Positions 7,423 through 15,299 of a stretch of DNA of 57,422 bases are shown one piece after another. The position numbers and the translations under genes are program-made. The stretch is from Candidatus Wallbacteria bacterium (lineage in GTDB: Bacteria > Muiribacteriota > UBA6191 > JACPRK01). The stretch spans positions 1-57,422 of the forward strand of contig JACQZN010000081.1 of assembly GCA_016213845.1 (NCBI GenBank). Reading direction: 5' to 3'. A model generated the notes under the pieces. The model ran no database searches. It was not told the origin of the DNA and saw nothing but the letters and a program-made list of their open reading frames with translations. The number at the start of each line of letters is the position of its first letter. The stretch's first letter is position 1.

Positions 7423-8739
7423 ATGACGTCGATGACGAAGCTGGTCCTTCCGGCCCTGGCGGTGTTGCTCGTGGCGGCGTCCGCCGAAGCCGCAGGCGAC
7501 CGGGTCTACTTCGGTAACCTGCATAGCCACACGTCGTACAGCGACGGCTCGGGCACTCCCGAAGAGGCCTATCGGCACGCGCGGGACGTTGCCCAGCTCG
7601 ACTTCCTTGCGATCACGGAGCACAACCACAGCCAGGCAGAGGACCACGCTTCCCCCGACCGCAGGGACAAGCTGCTGATTGCGACGGATCGCTCCCTCTA
7701 CGAGAAGCTCAAGGCGGCGGCCGCGCGCTTCACACGCGCCGGCCGGTTCGTGGCGCTCTACGGCCAGGAGGTCTCCTCGATCAGCGCCGGCAACCACATG
7801 AATGTTTTCGAGGTCGATTCGGTGCTCGACGAGAAGGCCGTGCCGAACGGCCGCTTCGATCTGCTGTTCAAGGGCTGGCTGCCGCTGCACCCGGACTCGA
7901 CCGGCCAGCCCGCGGTGGCCCAGCTCAACCACCCGTACTTCCGCAAGACCGACAAGTATTACCGGGAGTACGGCCAGGACGACTTCGCCTCGCACGGCGA
8001 GTGGCTGGCACACCTGGACGGCCAGGTCCGCACGATGGAGATGCTGAACGGGCCGGCGATGGCGCGCGAGGGCACGCACCTGAAGCCCGAGGAGTTCTAC
8101 GAGTCGCACTACCACAAGTTCCTCGGCATGGGCGTACGGATCGCTCCGTCGGCTGACCAGGACAACCACTACCGCACGTGGGGGACCATCACCGAGGCAC
8201 GCACCGCGATCATCGCGCCGGCCCTCGAGAAGCGCGCCCTGCTCGACGCGCTGCGTCAGCGGCACGTCTACGCCACTGAGGACAGGAACCTGCGCATGCA
8301 GTTCCGGGTCGCGGGCGAGCTGACGGGCCGAGTCCTCGACCCGGCGCCGGCGCCGCGCGAGCCGGTGGAGATCCAGTGGAAGCTCGAGGACGACGACGAG
8401 CCGGACGCCTCGTACACGATCGAAGTCTGGGCGGGGCCCTACATCGGCGAAGCGACAGCGCCGGGCGGCGGGAAACCGGCGCCTCGTGCGCGGCGCGCAC
8501 GCCGGGGCAAGCGTGCCGCGAAGGCCGAACCTGCTCCCGCGCGGACGAAACACCGGGGCGAGCTGGTCCACCGCTATTCCGTCGGTGCCGGCGAGGCGCG
8601 CGGTAACTGGCGGAAGCTGCCGGGCGTCCGGTACCTCCCGGGGTACCACTACATGTTCTTCAAGGTGATCCAGTCCGACGGGGACCGGGCCTGGTCGTCG
8701 CCTGTCTGGTTCGGCCCGCGGCCTGGCGGCGGCTCGTAA
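7423..8739 (+). CDS. secreted PHP-type (CehA/McbA or DUF3604-like) metallohydrolase
   Basis: 438 aa. Residues 1-23 form a signal peptide (VLPALAVLLVAASAEAA). The mature N-terminus has the PHP metal-binding signature NLHSHTSYSDGSG, then FLAITEHNH and, later, SADQDNHY, supplying the His/Asp ligands of a multi-metal phosphoesterase-type site. A C-terminal region (about 300 to the end) is beta-rich and is interrupted by an Ala/Arg/Lys-rich linker (RARRARRGKRAAKAEPAPAR). Substrates of secreted members of this family are mostly unknown and include esters and phosphoesters. Start supported by AGGAG 7 nt upstream. Sits between the unknown 178-aa gene and a secreted metallopeptidase. Confidence 0.8.
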   Translation: MTSMTKLVLPALAVLLVAASAEAAGDRVYFGNLHSHTSYSDGSGTPEEAYRHARDVAQLDFLAITEHNHSQAEDHASPDRRDKLLIATDRSLYEKLKAAAARFTRAGRFVALYGQEVSSISAGNHMNVFEVDSVLDEKAVPNGRFDLLFKGWLPLHPDSTGQPAVAQLNHPYFRKTDKYYREYGQDDFASHGEWLAHLDGQVRTMEMLNGPAMAREGTHLKPEEFYESHYHKFLGMGVRIAPSADQDNHYRTWGTITEARTAIIAPALEKRALLDALRQRHVYATEDRNLRMQFRVAGELTGRVLDPAPAPREPVEIQWKLEDDDEPDASYTIEVWAGPYIGEATAPGGGKPAPRARRARRGKRAAKAEPAPARTKHRGELVHRYSVGAGEARGNWRKLPGVRYLPGYHYMFFKVIQSDGDRAWSSPVWFGPRPGGGS

Positions 8740-8781
8740 CGGCTGCGCGGTTCGGTCGATGACGGTGTCTGGAGGAGCAGC

Positions 8782-10833
8782 GTGAAGTCCTTGCGAAGAG
8801 TCGTGACCTGGGTCGTCGTGGTCGCCGCGCTGGCGGGGACTGTCTGCTCACCGGCCTCCGGGGCCGATCGGGTGGCCGTGATGCGGGGCACGGTCGCCAA
8901 GACCGGCACCAGCGCCTTCGACTGGGTCGGCAACGAGAAGGCGCTCACGAAGGCGACTCTGGCCGGCGTGAACGGTCAGGAGACGTTCGAGGCCAACGCG
9001 CAGAACATCCGCCAGCTCCTCACCTGCTACGAAACGGCGCAGCGCGCGCGCCGGCGCCCGACCGATCCCCTCGTGCCGCTGCACGTCCTGCTCGATCCGA
9101 ACGAGACGTGGGCCTACGCTCGCTGGGGAAGCCCGTTCCGGCTGCGCTACCCGGACGGCCGGATCACCGCGCCCGACACCGGTTTCATCCACCTGGGCGA
9201 GCAGTTCGACTACTCCAGCCGCCCGACGGAGCTCACCTCCGACGACCTGGCTGCCAACCGCGAGCTGCTCGGTGAGCTGGACGGCTGGTACGAGGCCAAG
9301 GTCAAGAGCTGGAACAACCGAGCTTTCGCCCTCCACGTGCTGGCGAAGATGCCAGGCTGTCTGAGCGAGGTCAGCGTCAGTTCCGAACCGTTCAACGCGT
9401 ACGTGGCTTCCATCAAGGCGGAGGTGACACGGCGCAAGGAGGAGCTCGATAAAGTCGGATGCTCCGCTGACTCCTTCGACTCCTGGGTGGAGGAGTTCAA
9501 GGCGAAGACGCCTCCGACGGCGACCAAGTTCAGCACGCTGATGTCGCAGCGTTTCCGCTTCACGCTGGAAGGCAAGACCGGAGGGCTGGAAGTCTACGTC
9601 GCCGGATTTGCGCACCCGCGATTCCGGGACGAGCTGGCCCGCCTGGTCGAGGCCGATCTGAAGGACCGCGGACTGGGGCCGGACGTGACCTGGGCCCGCT
9701 TCTACCAAGCTTCCCGCGCCGCCGGCGCGCTCCAGCGGCTGCGCAAGCTGAACACGGTCGCCGGCCTGAACGAGACCTTCGCGCACGAGCTGGGCCACAT
9801 CATTCACTTCGAGGCGACCGCCGGCCAGACGGGTAACACGGGGGACTCCGGCAACCCGAAGGATCGCGGCTCGCACAGCATTCGCACGCTCTCCAACCCG
9901 GGCTTCGCACTTTCCGAGGGATGGGCCGAGGCGCTGGCGCTCTCGTACGGCCGGCAGTCGCCGGACGCCGCCTTTTCCGTGGCGACGAAGATCGACTATG
10001 CCGACTCGCTGAAGCCGCTGAGGGAGTACGTCAACGGTTTCTATGCCGGCGCCGTGGTGCAGAAGCTGCGCGCCCAGGGGCGGCTGAAAACCGGTGAGAC
10101 GCTGGCGCTCGACGCGCAAGATCCGATGGGGCTGGACCTGCCCACCTTCCGGCAGAAGGTCGCTGCCGCGGCCGCCGCCAAGGGGCTGACGGCTGCGGAC
10201 CAGCGCCAAATCGACTCCACCTGGGACAGAGATCCCCAGATGCTGAAGCACCGCAAGCGGCTGGCCTACCTCGAGGACCTGCAAGCCCACAAGGGCGACA
10301 AGAAGCTGCGGCACGACTTCCTGTCGAGCGAGGCGTCCGTGAGCGTCGCCCTATTCCGGCTGGCACGAGACCTGGGGCCCGAGGTCTACCCTGAGCTGGC
10401 CGCAGTCATGGCAACCTCGAAGCCGCCGTCGCTGGCGAAACTGCTCGAGGCCTACGTGGCCGCCAAGCCCATGCGAAAAGTCGCGGTCTACCGCTCTCTG
10501 GCTGCTTCGACCGAGGGCATCCTGGTGACGTCCGAGCAAGCCGAGCTGGTGGCGCAGGACCCGACGCTCCACATCGACCTGGACAGAGACGGCAAGGTGC
10601 CGGGCCGAAACGCTGCCCACGTGCGGCCGGCGCTCTTCCCGCCGGAGCCGATCTCCTACTCGCCGATCCCGCTGCTGGCGGTGGGAGAAGACCCGCTGGC
10701 TCCGTCGAGTCCTTCGGGTGGGTCGCCCGCCATCGGCATGTCGGCCGACGTGATCTCGACGCGCGCCGGAGACGGAATCGTTGCGATCGAGCCCGAGGGA
10801 AGTGTCAGCTTCGAAGGTCTGGAGAGGGATTGA
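8782..10833 (+). CDS. secreted zinc metallopeptidase (HELGH, gluzincin-like)
   Basis: 683 aa from GTG 8782, with GGAGGAG just upstream. Residues 1-28 form a signal peptide. The zinc-binding motif HELGH is at 335-339 and the segment FALSEGWAEALALSYG at 376-390 offers Glu379 or Glu383 as third ligand, a gluzincin-like arrangement (HExxH followed about 40 residues later by Glu). The rest matches no domain I recognise. The C-terminus beyond about 600 is Pro/Ser-rich and probably disordered. No prodomain or secretion tail is evident. It is followed after 7 bp by a secreted TPR-containing protein, so the two are likely cotranscribed. Confidence 0.75.
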   Translation: MKSLRRVVTWVVVVAALAGTVCSPASGADRVAVMRGTVAKTGTSAFDWVGNEKALTKATLAGVNGQETFEANAQNIRQLLTCYETAQRARRRPTDPLVPLHVLLDPNETWAYARWGSPFRLRYPDGRITAPDTGFIHLGEQFDYSSRPTELTSDDLAANRELLGELDGWYEAKVKSWNNRAFALHVLAKMPGCLSEVSVSSEPFNAYVASIKAEVTRRKEELDKVGCSADSFDSWVEEFKAKTPPTATKFSTLMSQRFRFTLEGKTGGLEVYVAGFAHPRFRDELARLVEADLKDRGLGPDVTWARFYQASRAAGALQRLRKLNTVAGLNETFAHELGHIIHFEATAGQTGNTGDSGNPKDRGSHSIRTLSNPGFALSEGWAEALALSYGRQSPDAAFSVATKIDYADSLKPLREYVNGFYAGAVVQKLRAQGRLKTGETLALDAQDPMGLDLPTFRQKVAAAAAAKGLTAADQRQIDSTWDRDPQMLKHRKRLAYLEDLQAHKGDKKLRHDFLSSEASVSVALFRLARDLGPEVYPELAAVMATSKPPSLAKLLEAYVAAKPMRKVAVYRSLAASTEGILVTSEQAELVAQDPTLHIDLDRDGKVPGRNAAHVRPALFPPEPISYSPIPLLAVGEDPLAPSSPSGGSPAIGMSADVISTRAGDGIVAIEPEGSVSFEGLERD

Positions 10834-10840
10834 CGCGCTC

Positions 10841-11734
10841 ATGACGCGCGAGCGCCCTCTGGCCCTGGCCGCGCTGCTCGTGGCCGTCTTGCCGCTCGCC
10901 GCGTCGAGCGGACCGAAGCCGGCGGCTCGCGTGCAGCTCGCGCTCGAGCTCTCGGGCGCCTCCGAGCTTGGCCGTCCCTTCGGGGTGACGGGAACGGCCC
11001 GGCTGCTGGTTCCGGGAAAGCTGCTCCGCTGCCGGCTGGAGATTCCTGACGCCTTCGAGGTCCTGGAGCGCTCCGGCGACGGGGCACCGGCCGATCCCAC
11101 GGCGGCCATGTCGACGGCGCGGTTGCGCGCGCGGAAGCCGGTCGCGGGCGCGGAGCTGCGTCTGCTCGTCGAATACGGGGTTGCGGACGCCGGCGGTGCC
11201 CTCGAGAGACGCGAGGCCGCGCAGAGCCTGTTCGTCACAATCGACGAGCACGAGGGCGGGGCCGGCATGCCTGGTGAGCTCTGGACGCTCTACCTGGCGC
11301 CCGTCGCCCCGGCCCGGGCGGGCTTCGTGCTGCGGGACTACGGCGCCGTGACGGCGGGGCGCGGTCCGGCCGCCGAGGGGCTGGCGCGGTATGCGGAGCG
11401 GGTGGCCGGGATGCGGCTGGGGCGAGAGGCCGCCGCGGACCTGGAGGCGCTGGGCCGCGTCACAGACGACGTGGAGCTGTCCGTGGCCGCACGGAACGCT
11501 GCTGCCGTTGCGCGCGCGCTCGCGGGTGAGTACGCGGCCGCCGCAAAGCTCTGGGTCGAGGCGCTCGCAACTGACGAGCTTCCCGGGCGCGTGGCGGCGT
11601 ACCTGCAGTACAACCGGGGGATCGCCCGCTGGCTCCAGGGCGAGCCAGTCTCTGCGGCCGCCGATTTCCGCGCTGCGCTCGAACGCCATCCCGGCTTCAG
11701 TGAGGCCGGCCGGGCGCTGGTCGCTCTGCGGTAG
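10841..11734 (+). CDS. secreted TPR-like hypothetical protein
   Basis: 297 aa from ATG 10841, preceded by GGAGAGG; longer in-frame starts lie inside the metallopeptidase gene and are unlikely. A signal peptide covers about residues 1-24. Residues 25-150 look like a beta-sandwich (VQLALELSGASELGRPFGVT, CRLEIPDAFEVL). Residues 190-297 are Ala-rich helices in a TPR-like pattern, ending YLQYNRGIARWLQGEPVSAA. It could be a periplasmic scaffold for the upstream peptidase, but this is only contextual. It converges on the FG-GAP gene with a 6-bp gap. Confidence 0.65.
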   Translation: MTRERPLALAALLVAVLPLAASSGPKPAARVQLALELSGASELGRPFGVTGTARLLVPGKLLRCRLEIPDAFEVLERSGDGAPADPTAAMSTARLRARKPVAGAELRLLVEYGVADAGGALERREAAQSLFVTIDEHEGGAGMPGELWTLYLAPVAPARAGFVLRDYGAVTAGRGPAAEGLARYAERVAGMRLGREAAADLEALGRVTDDVELSVAARNAAAVARALAGEYAAAAKLWVEALATDELPGRVAAYLQYNRGIARWLQGEPVSAAADFRAALERHPGFSEAGRALVALR

Positions 11735-11740
11735 GGCGCG

Positions 11741-13186
11741 TCACTCGCCCTTGAACATCTGGAAGTCGCTGCCGAGGAAGATCATCTCGAGCTTCTGGCT
11801 GGTGGGGAGGTCGAAGACGTGGAGCTGGCGGCTGGTGGCACCGATGCCGCCCGGGACCACCAGCTCCATGTCGCCGTCGTCGTCGAGATCGGCCACCAGC
11901 ATCTCTCCGTGATTGCGGCCGACGTACTTGGGGAAACCCGCGAGGAGCTTGCCTGCGGCGTCGACGGCGATGACCATGCCGCCGAGCTCGTCGGCTTGCC
12001 TGGGATCATTGACGCAGAAGACGAGCTCACTGGCGCCGTCGCCGTCGATGTCCGCAAGGACCGGGGCGCGCTCGACGGCCGGCCGCCCGCGCGGGTCGAG
12101 CCTGGGGTCGTCCACCTGCTTGTACACGTCCCGGATGTCGAGCGGCCAGCCCGTTCGCGGCTTGCCGTCCAGGGCGGTGACGTGCACGCGGCCGGCCTCG
12201 TCGGCGAACAGGAGCTCCTTGGCGCCGTCGCCGTTCAGATCGCCGGTCCTGAGGCTGGCGCCGACCGCCGGGTCGACGGGGAACATGCTGGCTGCCTCTC
12301 CGGCCGGCGTCCAGACGAAGACGCCCTGCTCGCCTTGCGGCGGCAGAGTGCCCCAGCAACCCGGCGCGCGCGGCACGGCGCCCGGGGAGAGCGCCTCCTT
12401 CTGCACGGCAGCGATCTCCTGGATGCCGTCGCCGTCGGTGTCTGCCACGTGAAAGGCCGCGGGGCCGTTCCTGTCCGAGTACGGCTCGCTGGGCCACTTG
12501 CGAACGAGGTTCCCATCCTTGGTCAAAAGACTGAAAACACCCGAATCGTCCCGGATGAGGACCTGGCGGTCGCCCGTGCCGGCCAGGTCGACCTCTGCGG
12601 GCGGAGTGCCGACGGGCGGGCCGTTGGGGTGGAGCCAGGTGCGGCTGCCGTTGGCGTTCAAGGAATGGAGCGCGCCGTCGGGCGTCGAGAGGAGGATGCC
12701 GCGCGAGTGGATTCCCGGCTTTCCGGTCAGCACGGGCGACGAGGTCAGTCCGGGCTGATGGGTGTCGGCGGTCCAGAGCCGATCGCCTCGGTCGCTGAAG
12801 GCGTAGAGCTTTCCGTCGTAGGACGAGGCCACGACCTCGGGGGTGTCGTCGCCGTCCAGGTCGCCGGCCTTCACGGTGCCGACGATGGGGCCGCCGGTGT
12901 GGCGAGGCCAGAGGCCGTCGTGCACCTCTCGGCCGTCAGCGCGGAACATGTGGATCATCCCGTCGAAGGAGCCGAACAGGATCTCCTTCTTGCCGTCGCC
13001 GTCGATGTCGACGGCGGAAACTGCGCCGCGGATCTCCCCGCCGAACGGGCTCCTGGAGAAGTCCGCCGGGAATCCTCGTCGCGCGGGCATGCGCTCACGA
13101 CCCGCGTGGACCGACGGACCCGGTTCGGCGGCCGAAGCCTGCCAGGCGCTCATGACGCAGACGAGAAGTGCGACGAGGCGCGTCAT
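11741..13186 (-). CDS. secreted FG-GAP/VCBS beta-propeller, putative pilus-tip protein
   Basis: 481 aa. A signal peptide covers residues 1-19 (ending SAWQASA). At least six FG-GAP/VCBS repeats follow, with integrin-like calcium loops such as DIDGDGKKE, DLDGDDTPE, DTDGDGIQE, DLNGDGAKE, DIDGDGASE and DLDDDGDME, giving a propeller that is probably calcium-stabilised and extracellular. It is the last gene of the minor-pilin operon; its ATG overlaps the PilX-like stop by 4 bp. In type IV pilus minor-pilin operons this position is usually taken by PilY1, a calcium-binding propeller at the fibre tip. By position and fold this protein may be the functional equivalent, an inference that structure or localisation could test. 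Confidence 0.8.
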   Translation of the reverse strand: MTRLVALLVCVMSAWQASAAEPGPSVHAGRERMPARRGFPADFSRSPFGGEIRGAVSAVDIDGDGKKEILFGSFDGMIHMFRADGREVHDGLWPRHTGGPIVGTVKAGDLDGDDTPEVVASSYDGKLYAFSDRGDRLWTADTHQPGLTSSPVLTGKPGIHSRGILLSTPDGALHSLNANGSRTWLHPNGPPVGTPPAEVDLAGTGDRQVLIRDDSGVFSLLTKDGNLVRKWPSEPYSDRNGPAAFHVADTDGDGIQEIAAVQKEALSPGAVPRAPGCWGTLPPQGEQGVFVWTPAGEAASMFPVDPAVGASLRTGDLNGDGAKELLFADEAGRVHVTALDGKPRTGWPLDIRDVYKQVDDPRLDPRGRPAVERAPVLADIDGDGASELVFCVNDPRQADELGGMVIAVDAAGKLLAGFPKYVGRNHGEMLVADLDDDGDMELVVPGGIGATSRQLHVFDLPTSQKLEMIFLGSDFQMFKGE

Positions 13187-13698
13187 TGGGGAACGACCCT
13201 CCGCCGGATTACCTTCACGAGCGAGGTGAGCCGGGCCCCGGTCGACGTCCGGGGGATGTAGCCCTCCGTGACGACGCGGTAGACGTCATAGTAGCCGAGC
13301 GACTCGCCGTGCAGGCGATAGGGCCGGTTGCGGTAGGGACCGATGGTGGAGTCTCCGCGACGGAAGGTGAGCGGCTGGACCGAGACGATCTTCCATGTGC
13401 CGTCGCCGAGAGTGCCCGCGAACTGCTCCGGCACGAGCGCTCCGACCCGCTGCTCAGGGTAGGTCCAGGTGTAGTAGTGGGCCTCCATCTCGCGCCGCAG
13501 CAGCAGGAACGCCTTCGCCAGGGCGCCGCGGGCGAGCCAGCGGGCGCGCAGCGTGTCGACCTGGCGGTAGACGTCGAGGCCGGTCTGACGGGAGAAGGCC
13601 GAGAAGGTGAAGCCGAGCGCGATGAGGAGGGCGATCACGCCGAGCACGACCAGCATGCCGCCGATGCCTCGCCGGGAACGCCTCTCAACGGACGACAT
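13183..13698 (-). CDS. PilX/GspK-like minor pilin-type protein
   Basis: 171 aa. After a short basic N-terminus (MSSVERRSRRG) there is one hydrophobic helix (GGMLVVLGVIALLIALGFTF), then a periplasmic domain with an AHYYTWTYPEQRVGALVPEQ segment. This matches the layout of PilX-type minor pilins, in which the canonical GF-S-x-x-x-E prepilin site can be degraded; no Glu5 is visible here. It overlaps the upstream PilW-like gene by 14 bp and the downstream FG-GAP gene by 4 bp. Assignment rests on operon position plus topology. Confidence 0.7.
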   Translation of the reverse strand: MSSVERRSRRGIGGMLVVLGVIALLIALGFTFSAFSRQTGLDVYRQVDTLRARWLARGALAKAFLLLRREMEAHYYTWTYPEQRVGALVPEQFAGTLGDGTWKIVSVQPLTFRRGDSTIGPYRNRPYRLHGESLGYYDVYRVVTEGYIPRTSTGARLTSLVKVIRRRVVPQ

Positions 13699-14257
13699 TG
13701 AGCGCCCCCTCGAGCCGGACGGTGAGATCGACGGCTCCGCTGGCCGGGGCGATCCCCGGCCGGGAGGGTGTCTCGACCACGAAGCGGACGCGGACCGACT
13801 GGGGATCGCCCGTGACGCGGGAGAACCTGAGGTCCTTGACGCGGCGGCCCACCTTGCGGGCCTCCTGGCCGTCCGCGACCAGCAGGCTCGAGCCCTGGTA
13901 CAGCAAGCGCTTCTGGCGGCGCTGGCCCGGCTGATCCGTCGGGTAGTGCCAGTACTTCAGCTCCCGGCCTTCCTGCCCGACGACGACCTGGTTCGGCAGC
14001 GCGCGGGCGTCGGCCTCGCCTGTGACCCAGAGGTCGAGCCGATCGTCGAGCGTCATCGGGGCATGGATGGACTTCAGCTCGGTGTAGAGGACCCGGGTAA
14101 GCAGAGCGGTCTCCTTGGCGATTTCCATGTGCTGCTCACCGCGGCCGTAGGCTTCCGACTGTCCTCGAAAGAACGCCATGGTCGCGAGCAGGACGGGCAG
14201 TCCGACCGCCATCGCGACCAGGAGCTCGAGCATCGAGAAGCCGGCGCGCCTGTTCAT
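13685..14257 (-). CDS. type IV prepilin-like protein (PilW-like)
   Basis: 190 aa from ATG 14257. A class III prepilin signal is clear: MNRRAGFSMLELLVAMAVGL, with cleavage expected after Gly6 so that the mature protein starts with Phe and has Glu at position 5. The hydrophobic alpha-1 helix runs to about residue 30. The rest is a beta-rich globular domain (for example VRVRFVVETPSRPGIAPA). Its ATG overlaps the stop of the PilV-like gene (ATGA). The frame stays open far upstream, but those starts lack the prepilin motif. Processing by a PilD/GspO prepilin peptidase encoded elsewhere is expected. Confidence 0.85.
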   Translation of the reverse strand: MNRRAGFSMLELLVAMAVGLPVLLATMAFFRGQSEAYGRGEQHMEIAKETALLTRVLYTELKSIHAPMTLDDRLDLWVTGEADARALPNQVVVGQEGRELKYWHYPTDQPGQRRQKRLLYQGSSLLVADGQEARKVGRRVKDLRFSRVTGDPQSVRVRFVVETPSRPGIAPASGAVDLTVRLEGALNVVR

Positions 14258-14733
14258 TGCGAGGGTTTGAGCGCCTCCAGATCGCCGACGAGCGTGCGCA
14301 CGTCGAGAGAATGCGGCACCTTCGTCTCCTCCCAGGTCAGCTTCACCGAGATCTCGATCAGCCCCTGCTCCTCCTTGCCCGTGGCGGGGTTCATATGGCC
14401 CGCAGCGCGCTCGAAGGTGACGACAGCGCGCGCTCGGTACCTGGCGGCGAAGGGCTCCATCAGCGCCAGCGTGGCGGCTGCAGGGTCGGCTTCGCGGCCC
14501 GGGACCGGCTCGGGCGGGAGTTGCAGGCGATCGCCCTCGTGGTTGAGCGCGAAGCGCGGAGCGGAGACCCGCTCCAGCAGGTCGCTGGCCGCGACTGCCG
14601 CCAGCAGCGCTGCTTCGGAGCTGGCGAGCGTTCGGTAGCTTCCGGTGAAGAGCCGCACGAGCGGCGGGACGGCCAGCGCCAGAACCAGCGCGGCAAAGAC
14701 GGCCGCGATCAAGCCCATGCCGCGGCGCGTCAC
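14254..14733 (-). CDS. PilV-like minor pilin-type protein
   Basis: 159 aa from GTG 14733, which overlaps the stop of the upstream TPR gene (GTGA). It begins VTRRGMGLIAAVFAALVLAL, a basic leader, Gly and a long hydrophobic helix, like a pilin but without a visible Glu5. A beta-rich domain follows. Together with the PilW- and PilX-like genes downstream it gives the pilV-pilW-pilX order of minor-pilin operons. Confidence 0.7.
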   Translation of the reverse strand: MTRRGMGLIAAVFAALVLALAVPPLVRLFTGSYRTLASSEAALLAAVAASDLLERVSAPRFALNHEGDRLQLPPEPVPGREADPAAATLALMEPFAARYRARAVVTFERAAGHMNPATGKEEQGLIEISVKLTWEETKVPHSLDVRTLVGDLEALKPSQ

Positions 14734-15263
14734 GGGCGGCCCCCGGTGGCCAGTGCCTTGCGGTACTCCGCGGCACGCGCGATGTAGTCGAGCGCCGAAC
14801 GGGCGTTGTCGGCGGCCGGAAGCGAGGGGTGCGCGTCGAGGAACTTCCGGTACAGCACGCGCGCCTCCTGCAACCGGTCCATCGCGAACAGCGCCTCGGC
14901 CTGGAAGTAGAGCGCCATCCCGGCCTCTTCGCCGGCGAGGTTTCCGGAGGCGATGAGCTGCTCGAAGTGCGCCGCGGCCTTCCCGTGGTCGTTCTTCTCG
15001 AGGAGCTCCAGGGCTGCCGCCAGGCGTGGCCAGCTGCGGGCGGCGGGTTCGGGCGGCGCTTTCGCATGCAGGGGCGTGAGGCGCTCTACCTGCGCGTCCT
15101 GGCCTGCGCTGGCCGCGACCGGCTCGGCGGGGAACGAGGGGGGCGGCTCCGACGGCCTCCGGAGCCAGAGCGCGAAGGCCAGGAGCGCCGCCAGCCCCAC
15201 CGCCATGGCGATGAACCGTCTCCCGTCCGGACGGGCTTGGGTCGCTTCGCTTTCTTGTCGCAT
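14730..15263 (-). CDS. membrane-anchored TPR-like protein, first gene of the pilin operon
   Basis: 177 aa from ATG 15263. A single N-terminal membrane helix (FIAMAVGLAALLAFALWL, about residues 17-34) is followed by a Pro-rich linker and TPR-like helices (DHGKAAAHFEQLIASGNL, then AMDRLQEARVLYRKFLDAHP). It resembles the small inner-membrane TPR proteins that support pilus or secretion assemblies; its partner is unknown. A TATATT box (minus strand, near 15288-15293) is a plausible -10 for the five-gene operon and sits back to back with the divergent propeller gene. Confidence 0.75.
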   Translation of the reverse strand: MRQESEATQARPDGRRFIAMAVGLAALLAFALWLRRPSEPPPSFPAEPVAASAGQDAQVERLTPLHAKAPPEPAARSWPRLAAALELLEKNDHGKAAAHFEQLIASGNLAGEEAGMALYFQAEALFAMDRLQEARVLYRKFLDAHPSLPAADNARSALDYIARAAEYRKALATGGRP

Positions 15264-15299
15264 TGCAAGCGCCTCTGCGCATGGCGGAATATAGCGGAT

